From: Actinomycetospora chibensis
Lineage (GTDB): Bacteria; Actinomycetota; Actinomycetes; Mycobacteriales; Pseudonocardiaceae
DNA: 64,000 bases
NCBI RefSeq assembly: GCF_028737215.1
Contig: NZ_JAQZAM010000020.1
Location: 1-64,000 of the forward strand
Direction: 5' to 3'
Both the position numbers and the translations under genes were made by a program. The notes beneath the pieces were generated by a model. That model ran no database searches and was not told the origin of the DNA. It was given only the letters and a program-made list of their open reading frames with translations. This document shows, in pieces, positions 44,133-53,049 of the stretch. Position 1 is the stretch's first letter. Each line of letters starts with the position of its first letter.

Positions 44133-45238
44133 GCGGCTTCCCTCTCACGCCAGAGCAGGTGGTGGCCCATCCACCACTCGCCGTCGAGCCGGGTCAGCAG
44201 CGTGTCGTCGGCGTCGAGCGCCGCGAGCACGCCGGTGTCGTCGGAGTCCACCAGCGCCCAGGCGCTCGACCGGATCAGGCAACGGCGCCGGCGCACCGCG
44301 TCGGCGAGCGACGGCTCGAGCCGTCCCGCCACCGCGGCCGCGCCGCGGGCGTCGGCCTCCGCGATCAGGTGGTCGAGCACCGGGCCGGGGTCGGGACCGG
44401 TCGCCGCGAGCTGCTGGACCTGGGCGATCCCGCCGGTGGGCACGAAGGCCACGTACCAGCCGAGCACCCGGCCGTTGCGCCCCCGCACCAGGCGGCGCAG
44501 CACCTCGCCGCGGACCGGGACGACCGCGTCGAGCTCGGCGAACAGGCCGGTCAGGTACCGCTCGTCGTAGTCCGGGTGCAACCGCCAGTGCCGGGGCGCC
44601 GAGGACGTCTGCTCGACCAGGGCCTCGACGGTCAGGGGCTCGGCGGTGACGTCCGGGTCCTGAGGCGGGGCCGGGCGGGCGCCGATGCGGGGGACCCGCC
44701 GGGCGAGCGCGTCCAGCCCGCCGCCGACGCTGCGCAGGGGACCGGGGACGGGCCGGCCGCGGTCGCCGAGCAGCGAGGCGACCGTCGACGTCGGTCGCAG
44801 CACGCGGTACCAGCCGAACGACGGCGCCGTGCGGACCCGGCCGCGCAGCGTGCGCCAGATCTGGCGCATGTAGTCCGTGGCCCCGTCGGTGATCGTGAGG
44901 TCCTGCGGGCCCTGCATGTACGTGCGGGTCAGCAGCGCGCCGATGCCGGGGTTCGACGGCTCGGCGACGAGGTGACCGGAGCAGCCCACGCGCAGCGCCC
45001 GGCCGTCGAGCCGGACCCGCCGCGGGTACGAGCCGAGGAAACCGATGATCGCGCCGTCGCCGCCCTCGGCGACCAGCGGCGGGATGTCCGGGTCAGCCCA
45101 CACGGCGTCCAGGCACAGGCGCTCGAGGTAGCCGGCGAGCGGCGCCGGCGGCGTGGCCCCGCCCGACCGGGCGACGCGCTCGTAGAGCGACGCGACGGCG
45201 GGCAGGTCCTCGCGCGTCAGAGGTCGGATCGAGCTCAT
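44129..45238 (-). CDS. Tandem GNAT-like acyltransferase
   Basis: A 369-residue protein with two GNAT-like halves. The N-terminal half opens SSIRPLTREDLPAVASLYERV and has GFLGSYPRRVRLDGRALRVG and a short PGIGALLTRTYMQG that fits an acetyl-CoA loop poorly. The C-terminal half (about 200-369) has RNGRVLGWYVAF and VLDHLIAEADARGAAAVAG. One half may be catalytic and the other structural. In the operon it could N-acylate the product or move the aminoacyl group off the carrier. Start ATG 45238 overlaps the carbamoyltransferase stop. Confidence 0.75.
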   Translation of the reverse strand: MSSIRPLTREDLPAVASLYERVARSGGATPPAPLAGYLERLCLDAVWADPDIPPLVAEGGDGAIIGFLGSYPRRVRLDGRALRVGCSGHLVAEPSNPGIGALLTRTYMQGPQDLTITDGATDYMRQIWRTLRGRVRTAPSFGWYRVLRPTSTVASLLGDRGRPVPGPLRSVGGGLDALARRVPRIGARPAPPQDPDVTAEPLTVEALVEQTSSAPRHWRLHPDYDERYLTGLFAELDAVVPVRGEVLRRLVRGRNGRVLGWYVAFVPTGGIAQVQQLAATGPDPGPVLDHLIAEADARGAAAVAGRLEPSLADAVRRRRCLIRSSAWALVDSDDTGVLAALDADDTLLTRLDGEWWMGHHLLWREREAA

Positions 45239-46998
45239 GCGACCCCGGTGGCCGTGCCCTCGACGACGTACCCCTCGATGTAGAGGCGGTCGAGGGCGAT
45301 GCCGGCGAAGGTGTCGAGCGCGGTGCCGGGATCCATGATCAGGGGCTGGCCCTTGACGTTGAACGACGTGTTGACGACGACGCCGGCCCCGGTGCGGGCC
45401 TTGACCTCGCGCAGCAGCCGGGTGAAGCCGGGGGCGAGGTCGTCGCGCACCGTCTGGATCCGCGCCGAGTCGTCCGCGTGCACGATGCCCTCGACCACGG
45501 TGCGGGCCTCGGGCCGCACCTGCGCGGTGCAGAGCATGTAGCGGTCGGGCTCGAAGCCGCGGGTGACGAAGAGCCGGTCGACGTCCTCGTCGAGCACCGC
45601 AGGGGCGAACGGACGGAACGCCTCGCGGAACTTCACCGCCCCGTTGATCCGCTCCTTGATCCGGTCGCCGTCGGGCCGGGCGAGGATCGAGCGGTTGCCC
45701 AGCGCGCGGGGCCCGAACTCCATGCGCCCGGAGAACCAGGCGACGATCCGGTCGGCCGCGATGTCCGCGGCGGCCGCGGCGAAGTACTCCGCGGTCTCGC
45801 CGACGTGGGTCCACCGCAGGTCGGGGCGCGCCTCGAGGGCCGCGCGCACCTCGTCGGGGTCGTAGCGCGGGCCCAGGTAGGGGTCGAACGCGCCGGTGAC
45901 CGGGGCGAGCCCGCCGCCCTCGCCGCGGGCGACGTGCCAGGCCGCGCCGAGCGCGGTGCCGTCGTCGCCGGAGGCGGGCTGGACGAACATCGCGTCCACG
46001 CCCGGCAGCGCGGCGATCGACTGGTTGGACTTGCAGTTGAGGAAGGTTCCGCCGGCGAGGCAGAGGTTCCGCTCGCCGGTGCGCTCGAGCCACACGGAGG
46101 TCAGCTCGACGAGCAGCGTCGTCAGCCGGTCCTGCAGGGCGGCGGCGAAGTCGGCCTCGTCGCGGTGGATGCCGCCGTCCGGCGTCCGCGGGGTGAACGA
46201 CGCCTCGGCCAGGAAGGCGCGGGCGTGGGGGTAGCCCTGCTCGGCGTCGGCGAGGCCGTTCGTGGGCCAGTCGATGGACACCGTGCCGCGGTCGGCGTCG
46301 ACGCGGGCGAGCTTCTCGAACACCGGGCGGAAGCGCTCGGGGTCGCCGTACGGGGCGAGCCCCATGACCTTGTACTCGTCGTTGTTGAACTGGAAGCCGA
46401 GGAACCGGGTCGCGATCGAGTAGAGGATGCCCAGCGAGGACGCGATCGGCGTGGTGTGCAGGCGCTCGAGCGTCCCGTCGACGGCCCGGAACACCGAGAG
46501 CGACTCGGTCTCGCCCATGCCGTCGCTGACGATGCACAGCGCCCGGTCGAACCCGCTCGGCACCAGCGCGGACTCGGCGTGCGCCTCGTGGTGGCGCACG
46601 GAGCGGAAGCGCTCGGCCACGCGGGTCCAGCCCAGGCCGGTGAGCCCGTCGATGACGGTGGCGCTCGAGTACACCTCGTCGAACGGCGCGCCGGTGATCT
46701 CGAAAGTGCGGCGGTGGCGGTCGTAGTCGAAGCCGTGGGCGATCAGGTCGACGTCGTCCGGCGTGACCCGGGCCTCGCGCAGGCACCATGCGATCGCCTG
46801 CTCGGGCAGGCGTCCGGTGCCCTTCTCGCCGGTGAACCGCTCCTCGGACGCGGCGGCGACCAGACGCCCGTCGACGACGAGCGCCGCGGCGCTGTCGAGG
46901 CCCTGGACGATCCGCTCGTCGAGCGGCGAGAGGTCGGGGTGGGTGCGGCGCAGGTGCTCCTGCGCGTGCGGCAGGCCGGAGAGACCCAGGACGATCAC
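45235..46998 (-). CDS. O-carbamoyltransferase (NodU/CmcH/TobZ family)
   Basis: A 587-residue carbamoyltransferase. The N-terminal Kae1-like domain has SEERFTGEKG and the metal motif HHEAHAES (136-143). The C-terminal YrdC-like domain has FREAFRPFAPAVLDED and VVNTSFNVKGQPL. These enzymes use carbamoyl phosphate and ATP to carbamoylate a hydroxyl group of an antibiotic or nodulation factor. It is the first gene of the five-gene operon. GTG 46998 follows GAGGGGAAG. The acceptor hydroxyl may be created by the LLM monooxygenase in the same operon. Confidence 0.93.
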   Translation of the reverse strand: MIVLGLSGLPHAQEHLRRTHPDLSPLDERIVQGLDSAAALVVDGRLVAAASEERFTGEKGTGRLPEQAIAWCLREARVTPDDVDLIAHGFDYDRHRRTFEITGAPFDEVYSSATVIDGLTGLGWTRVAERFRSVRHHEAHAESALVPSGFDRALCIVSDGMGETESLSVFRAVDGTLERLHTTPIASSLGILYSIATRFLGFQFNNDEYKVMGLAPYGDPERFRPVFEKLARVDADRGTVSIDWPTNGLADAEQGYPHARAFLAEASFTPRTPDGGIHRDEADFAAALQDRLTTLLVELTSVWLERTGERNLCLAGGTFLNCKSNQSIAALPGVDAMFVQPASGDDGTALGAAWHVARGEGGGLAPVTGAFDPYLGPRYDPDEVRAALEARPDLRWTHVGETAEYFAAAAADIAADRIVAWFSGRMEFGPRALGNRSILARPDGDRIKERINGAVKFREAFRPFAPAVLDEDVDRLFVTRGFEPDRYMLCTAQVRPEARTVVEGIVHADDSARIQTVRDDLAPGFTRLLREVKARTGAGVVVNTSFNVKGQPLIMDPGTALDTFAGIALDRLYIEGYVVEGTATGVA

Positions 46999-47214
46999 GG
47001 AGCTTCCCCTCGGTCTTGCGGACACGACGTTGTGAGCGTTTCCACTATCGCGCGGGGGTCGGACCCCCGGTGCCCGGGGGGTGGCCCGTGGAACGGTCAC
47101 GGGTCGCGCATCGTGACCGGACGGGACGGATCGGACGCACTCCGGGCGATGAGATCCCGCGCTCGGGGTGACGATCGACGCACGGCTCCCACGGTGCCCC
47201 GGCACCGGTCGGAC

Positions 47215-47262
47215 GGGCGTGAGGCCGGGCGTGAGGCCGGGCGTGGGGCCGGGCGTGAGGTC
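47215..47262. repeat. Four tandem 12-bp units
   Basis: Four consecutive units of GGGCGTGAGGCC (47215-47226, 47227-47238, 47239-47250, 47251-47262), the last two with one change each. They lie in the divergent intergenic region, 26 bases before the ATPase gene start, and so near its ribosome site. Confidence 0.85.
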
Positions 47263-47288
47263 GGTGCGGGACGGGCACACCTCCGGCC

Positions 47289-48938
47289 ATGGCTCCCCGC
47301 GACGATCTCGCCGCGTCCCTGCGCTCGATGGACGGCGCCAGCTACGGCCGCTACAGGTCGCTGTCCGGGCGATGGTCCGTGGCGTCGCTCGACCTCGAGG
47401 TGCTGCGCGTCCAGGCCGACCCGTTCGCCCCGCCGAGCCGGGTGCGGATGACCGTGCACGACGCCGGCCTGCCCGCGGACCTGTGGTCGACCGCCGACCG
47501 TCGCCGCGCCCTCGCGTCGTTCCTGCTCCGTGGCCTGCGCCGGTCGCTGCGGGGCACACCGGTGAACGTCGACGCGGGGGGCCCCGAGGTCCTCGAGCGC
47601 AGCGCGGGCACGGTCCGCGACGACGGCGTCGTGGTCCTCGAGGTCGGCGTCCCGTTCCCCGGGCCGAAGCGCCGGATCCTCGGGCGCGAGGCGGCGACGC
47701 TGCTGGGGGAGACCCTCCCGACCGCGGTGCGGGAGGCTGTCCACTCCGCCGACCACGCGGCGGCGCGGGCGTTCGTCGAGACGGTCGAGGACGCCGTGGC
47801 GCTACGGGCGGCGCTCGCCGACCGCGGGCTCGTCGGGTTCGTCGCGGACGGGGCCGTGCTGCCGCGGCGCAGCGGCGTCGACGACCGGCCGCTCGACGGG
47901 GCGACGCCGTTCGCAGGGCCGGACGAGCGGTCGGTGACGCTCGAGGCGCCGAACGCCGGGCCGGTGCGCGGGATGGGGGTGCCCGAGGGCGTCACGCTGA
48001 TCGTCGGCGGCGGTTACCACGGCAAGTCGACGCTGCTGCGCGCGCTGGAGGCCGGCGTCTACGACCACGTGCCCGGCGACGGCCGCGAGCAGGTGGTCAC
48101 CCGGCCGGACGCGGTGAAGCTGCGCGCCGAGGACGGGCGCGCGGTGACCCACGACGACGTGTCCGCGTTCGTCGCGCACCTGCCGTCCGGCGAACCGACC
48201 GACGACTTCTCGACGACCAACGCCTCGGGCTCGACGAGCCAGGCCGCGTCGACCGTCGAGGCGGTGGAGGCGGGCGCCGACGTCCTGCTCATCGACGAGG
48301 ACACGTCGGCGACCAACATGATGATCCGCGACGCGCGGATGCAGCAGCTGATCGCGACCGAGCCGCTGGTGCCGTTCGTCGAGCGGGTCCGCCCCCTGCA
48401 CGCCGAGCACGGGGTGTCGACGGTGCTGGTGATGGGCGGGTCCGGCGACTACCTCGGCGTCGCCGACACGGTGATCATGATGGACGCCTACCGGGCGTCC
48501 GACGTCACCGCGCGGGCCCACGAGATCGCCGCCTCCGGGCCGTCGCGCACGGTGGAGCACACCGGTTTCCCGGCGGTGACACCGCGCGTCGTCGACCCGG
48601 CGTCGCTGGACCCGACGGCGAAGGGCAAGCGGCGGGTGACCGCGCGGGGTCGGGACCGGCTGAGCTTCGGCGAGGACGACGTCGACCTCTCGGCGGTGGA
48701 GCAGATCGCCGACCGCTCGCAGGTCGCCGGCATCGGGCGCGCGCTCGCGCTGCTCGGAGACGGCGTGCTCGACGGGACGATCACCCTGGCCGAGGGCCTG
48801 GATCTGCTCGACGCCGAGCTCGAGCGCCGCGGGACCGAGGCGCTGCTCGACGGCCGGTCCGAGGACGTCGCCCGCCCCCGCCGCCACGAGGTCGCCGCCG
48901 CCCTCAACCGCCTCCGCTCCCTGCGCCTCCGTCCGTGA
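47289..48938 (+). CDS. Predicted ABC-class ATPase (MRB1590-like)
   Basis: A 549-residue protein of the 'ABC-ATPase of unknown class' family (PF09818 type). The P-loop is GGGYHGKSTLL, preceded by IVGGG; the signature-like TTNASGSTSQAAST and Walker B VLLIDEDTSATNMM follow. The N-terminal 190 residues form the family-specific domain (SYGRYRSLSGRW). The trypanosome relative MRB1590 acts in RNA editing, which suggests a nucleic-acid role. Divergent from the biosynthetic operon; ATG 47289. Confidence 0.85.
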   Translation: MAPRDDLAASLRSMDGASYGRYRSLSGRWSVASLDLEVLRVQADPFAPPSRVRMTVHDAGLPADLWSTADRRRALASFLLRGLRRSLRGTPVNVDAGGPEVLERSAGTVRDDGVVVLEVGVPFPGPKRRILGREAATLLGETLPTAVREAVHSADHAAARAFVETVEDAVALRAALADRGLVGFVADGAVLPRRSGVDDRPLDGATPFAGPDERSVTLEAPNAGPVRGMGVPEGVTLIVGGGYHGKSTLLRALEAGVYDHVPGDGREQVVTRPDAVKLRAEDGRAVTHDDVSAFVAHLPSGEPTDDFSTTNASGSTSQAASTVEAVEAGADVLLIDEDTSATNMMIRDARMQQLIATEPLVPFVERVRPLHAEHGVSTVLVMGGSGDYLGVADTVIMMDAYRASDVTARAHEIAASGPSRTVEHTGFPAVTPRVVDPASLDPTAKGKRRVTARGRDRLSFGEDDVDLSAVEQIADRSQVAGIGRALALLGDGVLDGTITLAEGLDLLDAELERRGTEALLDGRSEDVARPRRHEVAAALNRLRSLRLRP

Positions 48939-48974
48939 GCACTTTCCGCCCTCGGAGGGGCGGAAAGTGCTCAC
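48935..48974. terminator. Convergent terminator
   Basis: A perfect 16-bp inverted repeat (GTGAGCACTTTCCGCC at 48935-48950, complement at 48959-48974) with an 8-base loop. The stop codon of the ATPase gene lies within the left arm. The next gene is convergent. Confidence 0.85.
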
Positions 48975-48979
48975 ATGGG

Positions 48980-49498
48980 TCAGGGGACGATCTGCACCCG
49001 GTCGTAGACGTTGAGGCCGTTGAAGAAGGCCTGGGCGTCGGGGTCGGCCATGCGCACGCAGCCCGCGGACTGGCGGGCGGGGTCGCCGCCGTGGAACGCG
49101 CGGCCGTTGTTGTCGAAGAACACCGACCACGGCATGCGCGCGTTGTCGTACTCCTTGGAGAGGTGGACCTCTTCCTTGCGCTGCACGGCGAACATGCCGA
49201 CCGGGGTCTCGCTGCCCGGAGCGCCGTGGTTCATCCGCACCGGGCCGCGCAGGATCGTCCCCTTGCCGTCGGAGAGCCACGCCTCGTTGGTGGACAGGCG
49301 GGCGCAGGCCTTGACGTTGTCCTCGCACGGCATGGGCGCGACCGGCACCGCCATCGCGACCGCCCCGACGCCGCCGATGCCGGCGAGGGCGGTCAGTCCG
49401 AGCCCCAGGGCCGCCGCGCGCCTGCCGATCCGACGCCCGACCCGATGGGCGCCCTCACGCGCCTCGGCCCGGACGTCCCTCCACGTGTGCCGACCCAC
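48980..49498 (-). CDS. L,D-transpeptidase (YkuD-type)
   Basis: A 172-residue exported protein. A basic N terminus precedes one hydrophobic segment (ALGLGLTALAGIGGVGAVAMAV), either a signal or an anchor. The YkuD core has H136 in FHGGDPARQSAGCVRM and catalytic C147. It would form 3-3 cross-links or attach proteins to peptidoglycan. It is short for the family because it lacks Ig-like or LysM domains. The start is at 49498. It is convergent with the ATPase gene across the hairpin at 48935-48974. Confidence 0.88.
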   Translation of the reverse strand: MGRHTWRDVRAEAREGAHRVGRRIGRRAAALGLGLTALAGIGGVGAVAMAVPVAPMPCEDNVKACARLSTNEAWLSDGKGTILRGPVRMNHGAPGSETPVGMFAVQRKEEVHLSKEYDNARMPWSVFFDNNGRAFHGGDPARQSAGCVRMADPDAQAFFNGLNVYDRVQIVP

Positions 49499-49729
49499 CC
49501 TGCTCCTCTCGACGGGGCACCGCTGCGCGGCGCCTCCCTCTCAACGGCACCGGGGTCGACACGGACGAGTGGTCTGTCCGGGTGGTCCCTCGCGGTGACC
49601 GTCCCGTCGCTCTCCGTGCCGATCTCGGCTGCCGGGCGGGGACTCTCTCATCCTCGACGGCGTCCGCCGGGACCCCCCGCCCCGCGTGTGGCGCTTGCCC
49701 GATGTGCCCCTGAGCAGGAAAGTGACGCC

Positions 49730-50722
49730 GTGGCCGCAACGGGATCCCGCGGGCGCGGGTCCGACAGCACGGGCGAGGAGCGCGACGGCGTCGCGCTCAC
49801 GAACCTCGACCAGGAGCTGTTCACCGGGGCGGGAGTGACGAAGCGCGAGCTCGTCGACTACCTCGACGCGATGGCGCCACGGCTTCTGCCCGCGCTCGCC
49901 GGACGGCCGCTGTCCGTGGTGCGGGCGCTGCGCGGGCAGAAGCCGTTCATGCAGAAGAACGTGCCCAAGTACACGCCGGACTTCGTGCGCACGGTGTCGT
50001 TCTGGGCCGAGTCGTCGCACCGCGAGGTGGCCTACGCCCTGTGCGACGACCGTCCGACGCTGCTGTGGTTCGCCAACCAGCGCGCCATCGAGTACCACCC
50101 CACGCTCACCCGCGCGGACGCGATGGGCATGCCCGAGCACCTCGTCCTCGACCTCGACCCGCCCGAGGACGCCGGGTTCGACGCGGTCGTGGCCGCCGCG
50201 CACCTCGTGCGCCGGGCGCTCGACGACGTGGGGCTCGCCGGCGTCGTGAAGACCACGGGGTCGAAGGGCGTGCACATCCTCGTGCCGCTGGCGCCCGGGC
50301 CGACCCACGAGGACGTCGCGGGCGCCACCCGCGCGCTCGCGGTGCGCACCGAGCGCCTCGACCCGACCGTCGCGACCACGGCGTTCATCCGCGCCGACCG
50401 CGACGGCAAGGTGTTCGTCGACCCCACCCGCGCCGGCGGCTCGACGATCGCCGCCGTGTACAGCCCGCGCGTGCGCCCGGGCCTGCCGGTGTCGTTCCCG
50501 GTGACCTGGGACGAGCTCGACACCGTGGTGCCCTCGGAGATCACCGTCCGCACGGCGCCCGACCGCCCCGATCCGTGGTCCGACGCGACGTCCCGCCCCG
50601 CGGCCCAGGCGCTGCCCGAGGAGCTCGTCGCCGAGGGCCGCACCATCCCCGTCGCCCGCGTCCAGGCCATGCACGAGGGCAAGCGCCGCAAGCGCGCCGC
50701 GGAGAAGACCGACGAGGGTTAG
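49730..50722 (+). CDS. LigD-type DNA primase/polymerase domain protein
   Basis: A 330-residue stand-alone polymerase domain of the archaeo-eukaryotic primase family. It opens LTNLDQELFTGAGVTKRELV and has LVLDLDPPEDAGFD with the catalytic aspartates, then TTGSKGVHILVPL and KVFVDPTRAGGSTIAAVYSPR. In NHEJ these enzymes fill or extend ends with Ku and a ligase; neither is in this window. GTG 49730 follows AGGAAAG. The basic tail KRRKRAAEK may bind DNA. It overlaps the convergent methyltransferase gene by four bases. Confidence 0.88.
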   Translation: MAATGSRGRGSDSTGEERDGVALTNLDQELFTGAGVTKRELVDYLDAMAPRLLPALAGRPLSVVRALRGQKPFMQKNVPKYTPDFVRTVSFWAESSHREVAYALCDDRPTLLWFANQRAIEYHPTLTRADAMGMPEHLVLDLDPPEDAGFDAVVAAAHLVRRALDDVGLAGVVKTTGSKGVHILVPLAPGPTHEDVAGATRALAVRTERLDPTVATTAFIRADRDGKVFVDPTRAGGSTIAAVYSPRVRPGLPVSFPVTWDELDTVVPSEITVRTAPDRPDPWSDATSRPAAQALPEELVAEGRTIPVARVQAMHEGKRRKRAAEKTDEG

Positions 50723-51459
50723 AGGACGCCGGCGATCACCGTGGCGTCGCGGTCGTCGTCGTGGTGCACGACGGCGTCGAACCCCGCCGCGACGAGCGCC
50801 TCGCGGGCCGCGTCGGCCTGGTGCTCGGCGCACTCGACGAGCAGATGACCGCCCGGTCGCAACCACGCCGGCGCCCGGTGAGCGAGCCGGCGCACCACGT
50901 CGATCCCGTCGCCGCCGCCGTCGAGGGCGGCGCGGGGCTCGTGGTCGCGGGCCTCGGGTGGCATGTCCGCGAGCGCGTCGGTGGGCACGTACGGGGTGCT
51001 CGCGACGATCACGTCGACCCGCCCGGCGAGCGCGACCGGCAGGGCGTCCAGGAGATCACCGACGTGCACGCCCGCGGCCCCGGGCAGGTTCTCCCGCGCG
51101 CAGGCCACGGCCGACGGGTCGAGGTCGGTGGCGTGCAGCACGAGCGACGGCCGCGCCGCCAGCAGCGCCGCCCCGATCGCCCCGCTGCCGCAGCAGGCGT
51201 CGACGACGACCTCGCCGGGCACCGCCAGCGCCCGCGCCACGAGGAACTCGCTGCGGCGCCGCGGCACGAACACCCCGGGCGCGACGCGCACCCGCAGCGC
51301 CGCGAACTCCGCCCATCCGAGCACCTGCTCGAGCGGCTCGCCGGCGACCCGGCGGGCCACCAGCGCGTCGAGGTCGCCCGGGGCCGCGCGCAACAACGCG
51401 GCCTCCTCCTCCGCGAACACGCACCCGGCCGCCCGCAGGCGGTCGACCACCGTGCTCAC
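50719..51459 (-). CDS. PrmC/HemK-like protein N5-glutamine methyltransferase
   Basis: A 246-residue SAM-dependent methyltransferase. The SAM motif is VVDACCGSGAIGAAL, and the substrate motif corresponding to NPPY reads STPY (VIVASTPYVPTDAL), a variant seen in actinobacterial relatives. The N-terminal domain EPLEQVLGWAEF is PrmC-like. The genuine PrmC target is release factor Gln; this paralogue may act on another glutamine. Its GTG start overlaps the BKACE stop. Confidence 0.85.
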   Translation of the reverse strand: MSTVVDRLRAAGCVFAEEEAALLRAAPGDLDALVARRVAGEPLEQVLGWAEFAALRVRVAPGVFVPRRRSEFLVARALAVPGEVVVDACCGSGAIGAALLAARPSLVLHATDLDPSAVACARENLPGAAGVHVGDLLDALPVALAGRVDVIVASTPYVPTDALADMPPEARDHEPRAALDGGGDGIDVVRRLAHRAPAWLRPGGHLLVECAEHQADAAREALVAAGFDAVVHHDDDRDATVIAGVL

Positions 51460-52328
51460 AGACCCAGGATCCCGCGGGTCTCGGCAATGGTCGCCGGCCG
51501 GTGCCCGAGGTCGGCGAGCAGGGCGACGGCACCGTCGACGAGCTCGGTGTTCGTCGGCGTCGTCGTCCCCGCGAAGTCCTCCAGCCCGACCCGCACGTGC
51601 CCGCCCCGGCGCACCGCGGTCTCGGCGAGCCCGCAGGCGACGACGTCGCCGCCCAGCACGGCCACCGACCACGGCAGCCCCGACGGCTCGAGCATCTCGA
51701 GGTAGGCCTCCAGCGCCGTGGTCGTCGGCGGCAGCCCGAACTCCAGCGCGCCCCCGAAGTACAGCTTCACGATCGCGCCGCGCGGCACGCGCCCGTGGCG
51801 GTGCCACGTGAGCGCCACCCGCAGGAAGCTCGGGTCGAAGATCGAGATCGACGGCCCGGTCCCGTGCGCCGCGCAGCGGGCGAACATGTGCTCGGTGTCG
51901 GCCAGGCTGTTCTGGTACGGGCCCGGCGCGGCGGCCTCGGCCACGACCCCGTCGCTGGTCAGGCCCAGGTTCACCGACCCGGGGTCGACCAGCGAGAGCC
52001 CGCCCATCCCGCGGCGGGCGAGCTCCTCGTGGTGCGCCCAGCGCCGCTCGATCGGGATGCCGCGCGCCCCGGCGGCCATCGTCGCGTAGAGCAGCAGGTC
52101 GGGGTACTGGGCGAGCACCGGCGTCCACGCCTCGACGTAGGGCTCGACCGGGTGCACGCCGTCGGCGACGAACATCGCCTCGTGGTGGTCGTGCGCGATG
52201 CTCGCCCCGCGGGCCACGCACGCGAGCATCTCGTCGGCGACCTCGGCGGGGGTCAGCGGCACGTGCGGGTTGACCGAGCGGGGCGTCGCCCCGTTGACGG
52301 CGACCTCGAGGATCACGGGAGACGTCAC
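51456..52328 (-). CDS. Beta-keto acid cleavage enzyme (BKACE, DUF849)
   Basis: A 290-residue zinc TIM-barrel enzyme of the Kce family that cleaves a beta-keto acid with acetyl-CoA. Zinc ligands are in ASIAHDHHEAM and the C-terminal GHVRVGLEDF. The opening LEVAVNGATPRSVNPHVPLT and the helix VADEMLACVARGA are typical. The specific keto acid is not readable. GTG 52328 is divergent from the RraA-like gene with 52 bases between. Confidence 0.9.
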   Translation of the reverse strand: MTSPVILEVAVNGATPRSVNPHVPLTPAEVADEMLACVARGASIAHDHHEAMFVADGVHPVEPYVEAWTPVLAQYPDLLLYATMAAGARGIPIERRWAHHEELARRGMGGLSLVDPGSVNLGLTSDGVVAEAAAPGPYQNSLADTEHMFARCAAHGTGPSISIFDPSFLRVALTWHRHGRVPRGAIVKLYFGGALEFGLPPTTTALEAYLEMLEPSGLPWSVAVLGGDVVACGLAETAVRRGGHVRVGLEDFAGTTTPTNTELVDGAVALLADLGHRPATIAETRGILGL

Positions 52329-52380
52329 GCCGCAGAAGGATCGTCGCCACGCGGCGCGGAGTCGAGCATCATGGCCGCCC

Positions 52381-53049
52381 GTGGATCCCCTGACCGCCGA
52401 CGAGCTCGCGCGCGCCCGTGCCCTCGCGACCTCCTCGCTGTGCGATGCCGACAAGACCCTCGCCCTGCCCGACCCCGCGATCCGGGCGATGGTGCCCGAC
52501 GTGCGGATGGCCGGGCCCGCGGTCACCGTCGTGGCCCCCGACGACCACCTGCCGGTGCTCGTCGCGGCGGGCGAGGCGGCGCCGGGCTCGGTGCTGGTCG
52601 TCGCCAACCCCCGCGGCTCCCGGGCGATCGCGGGCGAGCTCGTCGCCGCCGAGGCGCGCCGCCGGGGCCTGGCCGGGATCGTCATCGACGGCCACTGCCG
52701 CGACGTCGCCGGGCTGCGGGCGCTCGGGCTGCCGGTGTTCGCCCGCGGGTCGACGCCGGCGTCGGGCACCGCGCGCGACCCGCGCGGGTTCGACGAGGGC
52801 ACGGTCGCCGTCGGCGGGGTCGCCGTGCGGCCGGGCGACGTCGTGCTGGGTGACGACGACGGGCTCGCCGTCGCCACCCCCGACCAGGTACGCGCCGCGC
52901 TGGCCGGCGCCGAGGCGATCGAGCGCGCCGAGGCCGCGGTGCTCGCCGGGCTCGGGCAGGGGCGCTCGCTGGCCGACCAGACCACGATCGCCGAGCACCG
53001 TGCGGCGCGCGCCGCCGGACGCGAGTCGAGCCTCGGGTTCACCGTCTGA
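52381..53049 (+). CDS. RraA-like aldolase/regulator family protein
   Basis: A 222-residue RraA/HMG-aldolase fold protein. It has SSLCDADKTLALP, MAGPAVTV, GSVLVVANPRGSRAIAGELVAAEA, GIVIDGHCRDVAGL (catalytic Arg/Asp) and LGDDDGLAVA. Relatives are either 4-hydroxy-4-methyl-2-oxoglutarate aldolases or RNase E regulators; the intact GHCRD motif favours an aldolase or decarboxylase. It touches the SDR gene (stop/start overlap at 53049). GTG 52381. Confidence 0.85.
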   Translation: MDPLTADELARARALATSSLCDADKTLALPDPAIRAMVPDVRMAGPAVTVVAPDDHLPVLVAAGEAAPGSVLVVANPRGSRAIAGELVAAEARRRGLAGIVIDGHCRDVAGLRALGLPVFARGSTPASGTARDPRGFDEGTVAVGGVAVRPGDVVLGDDDGLAVATPDQVRAALAGAEAIERAEAAVLAGLGQGRSLADQTTIAEHRAARAAGRESSLGFTV

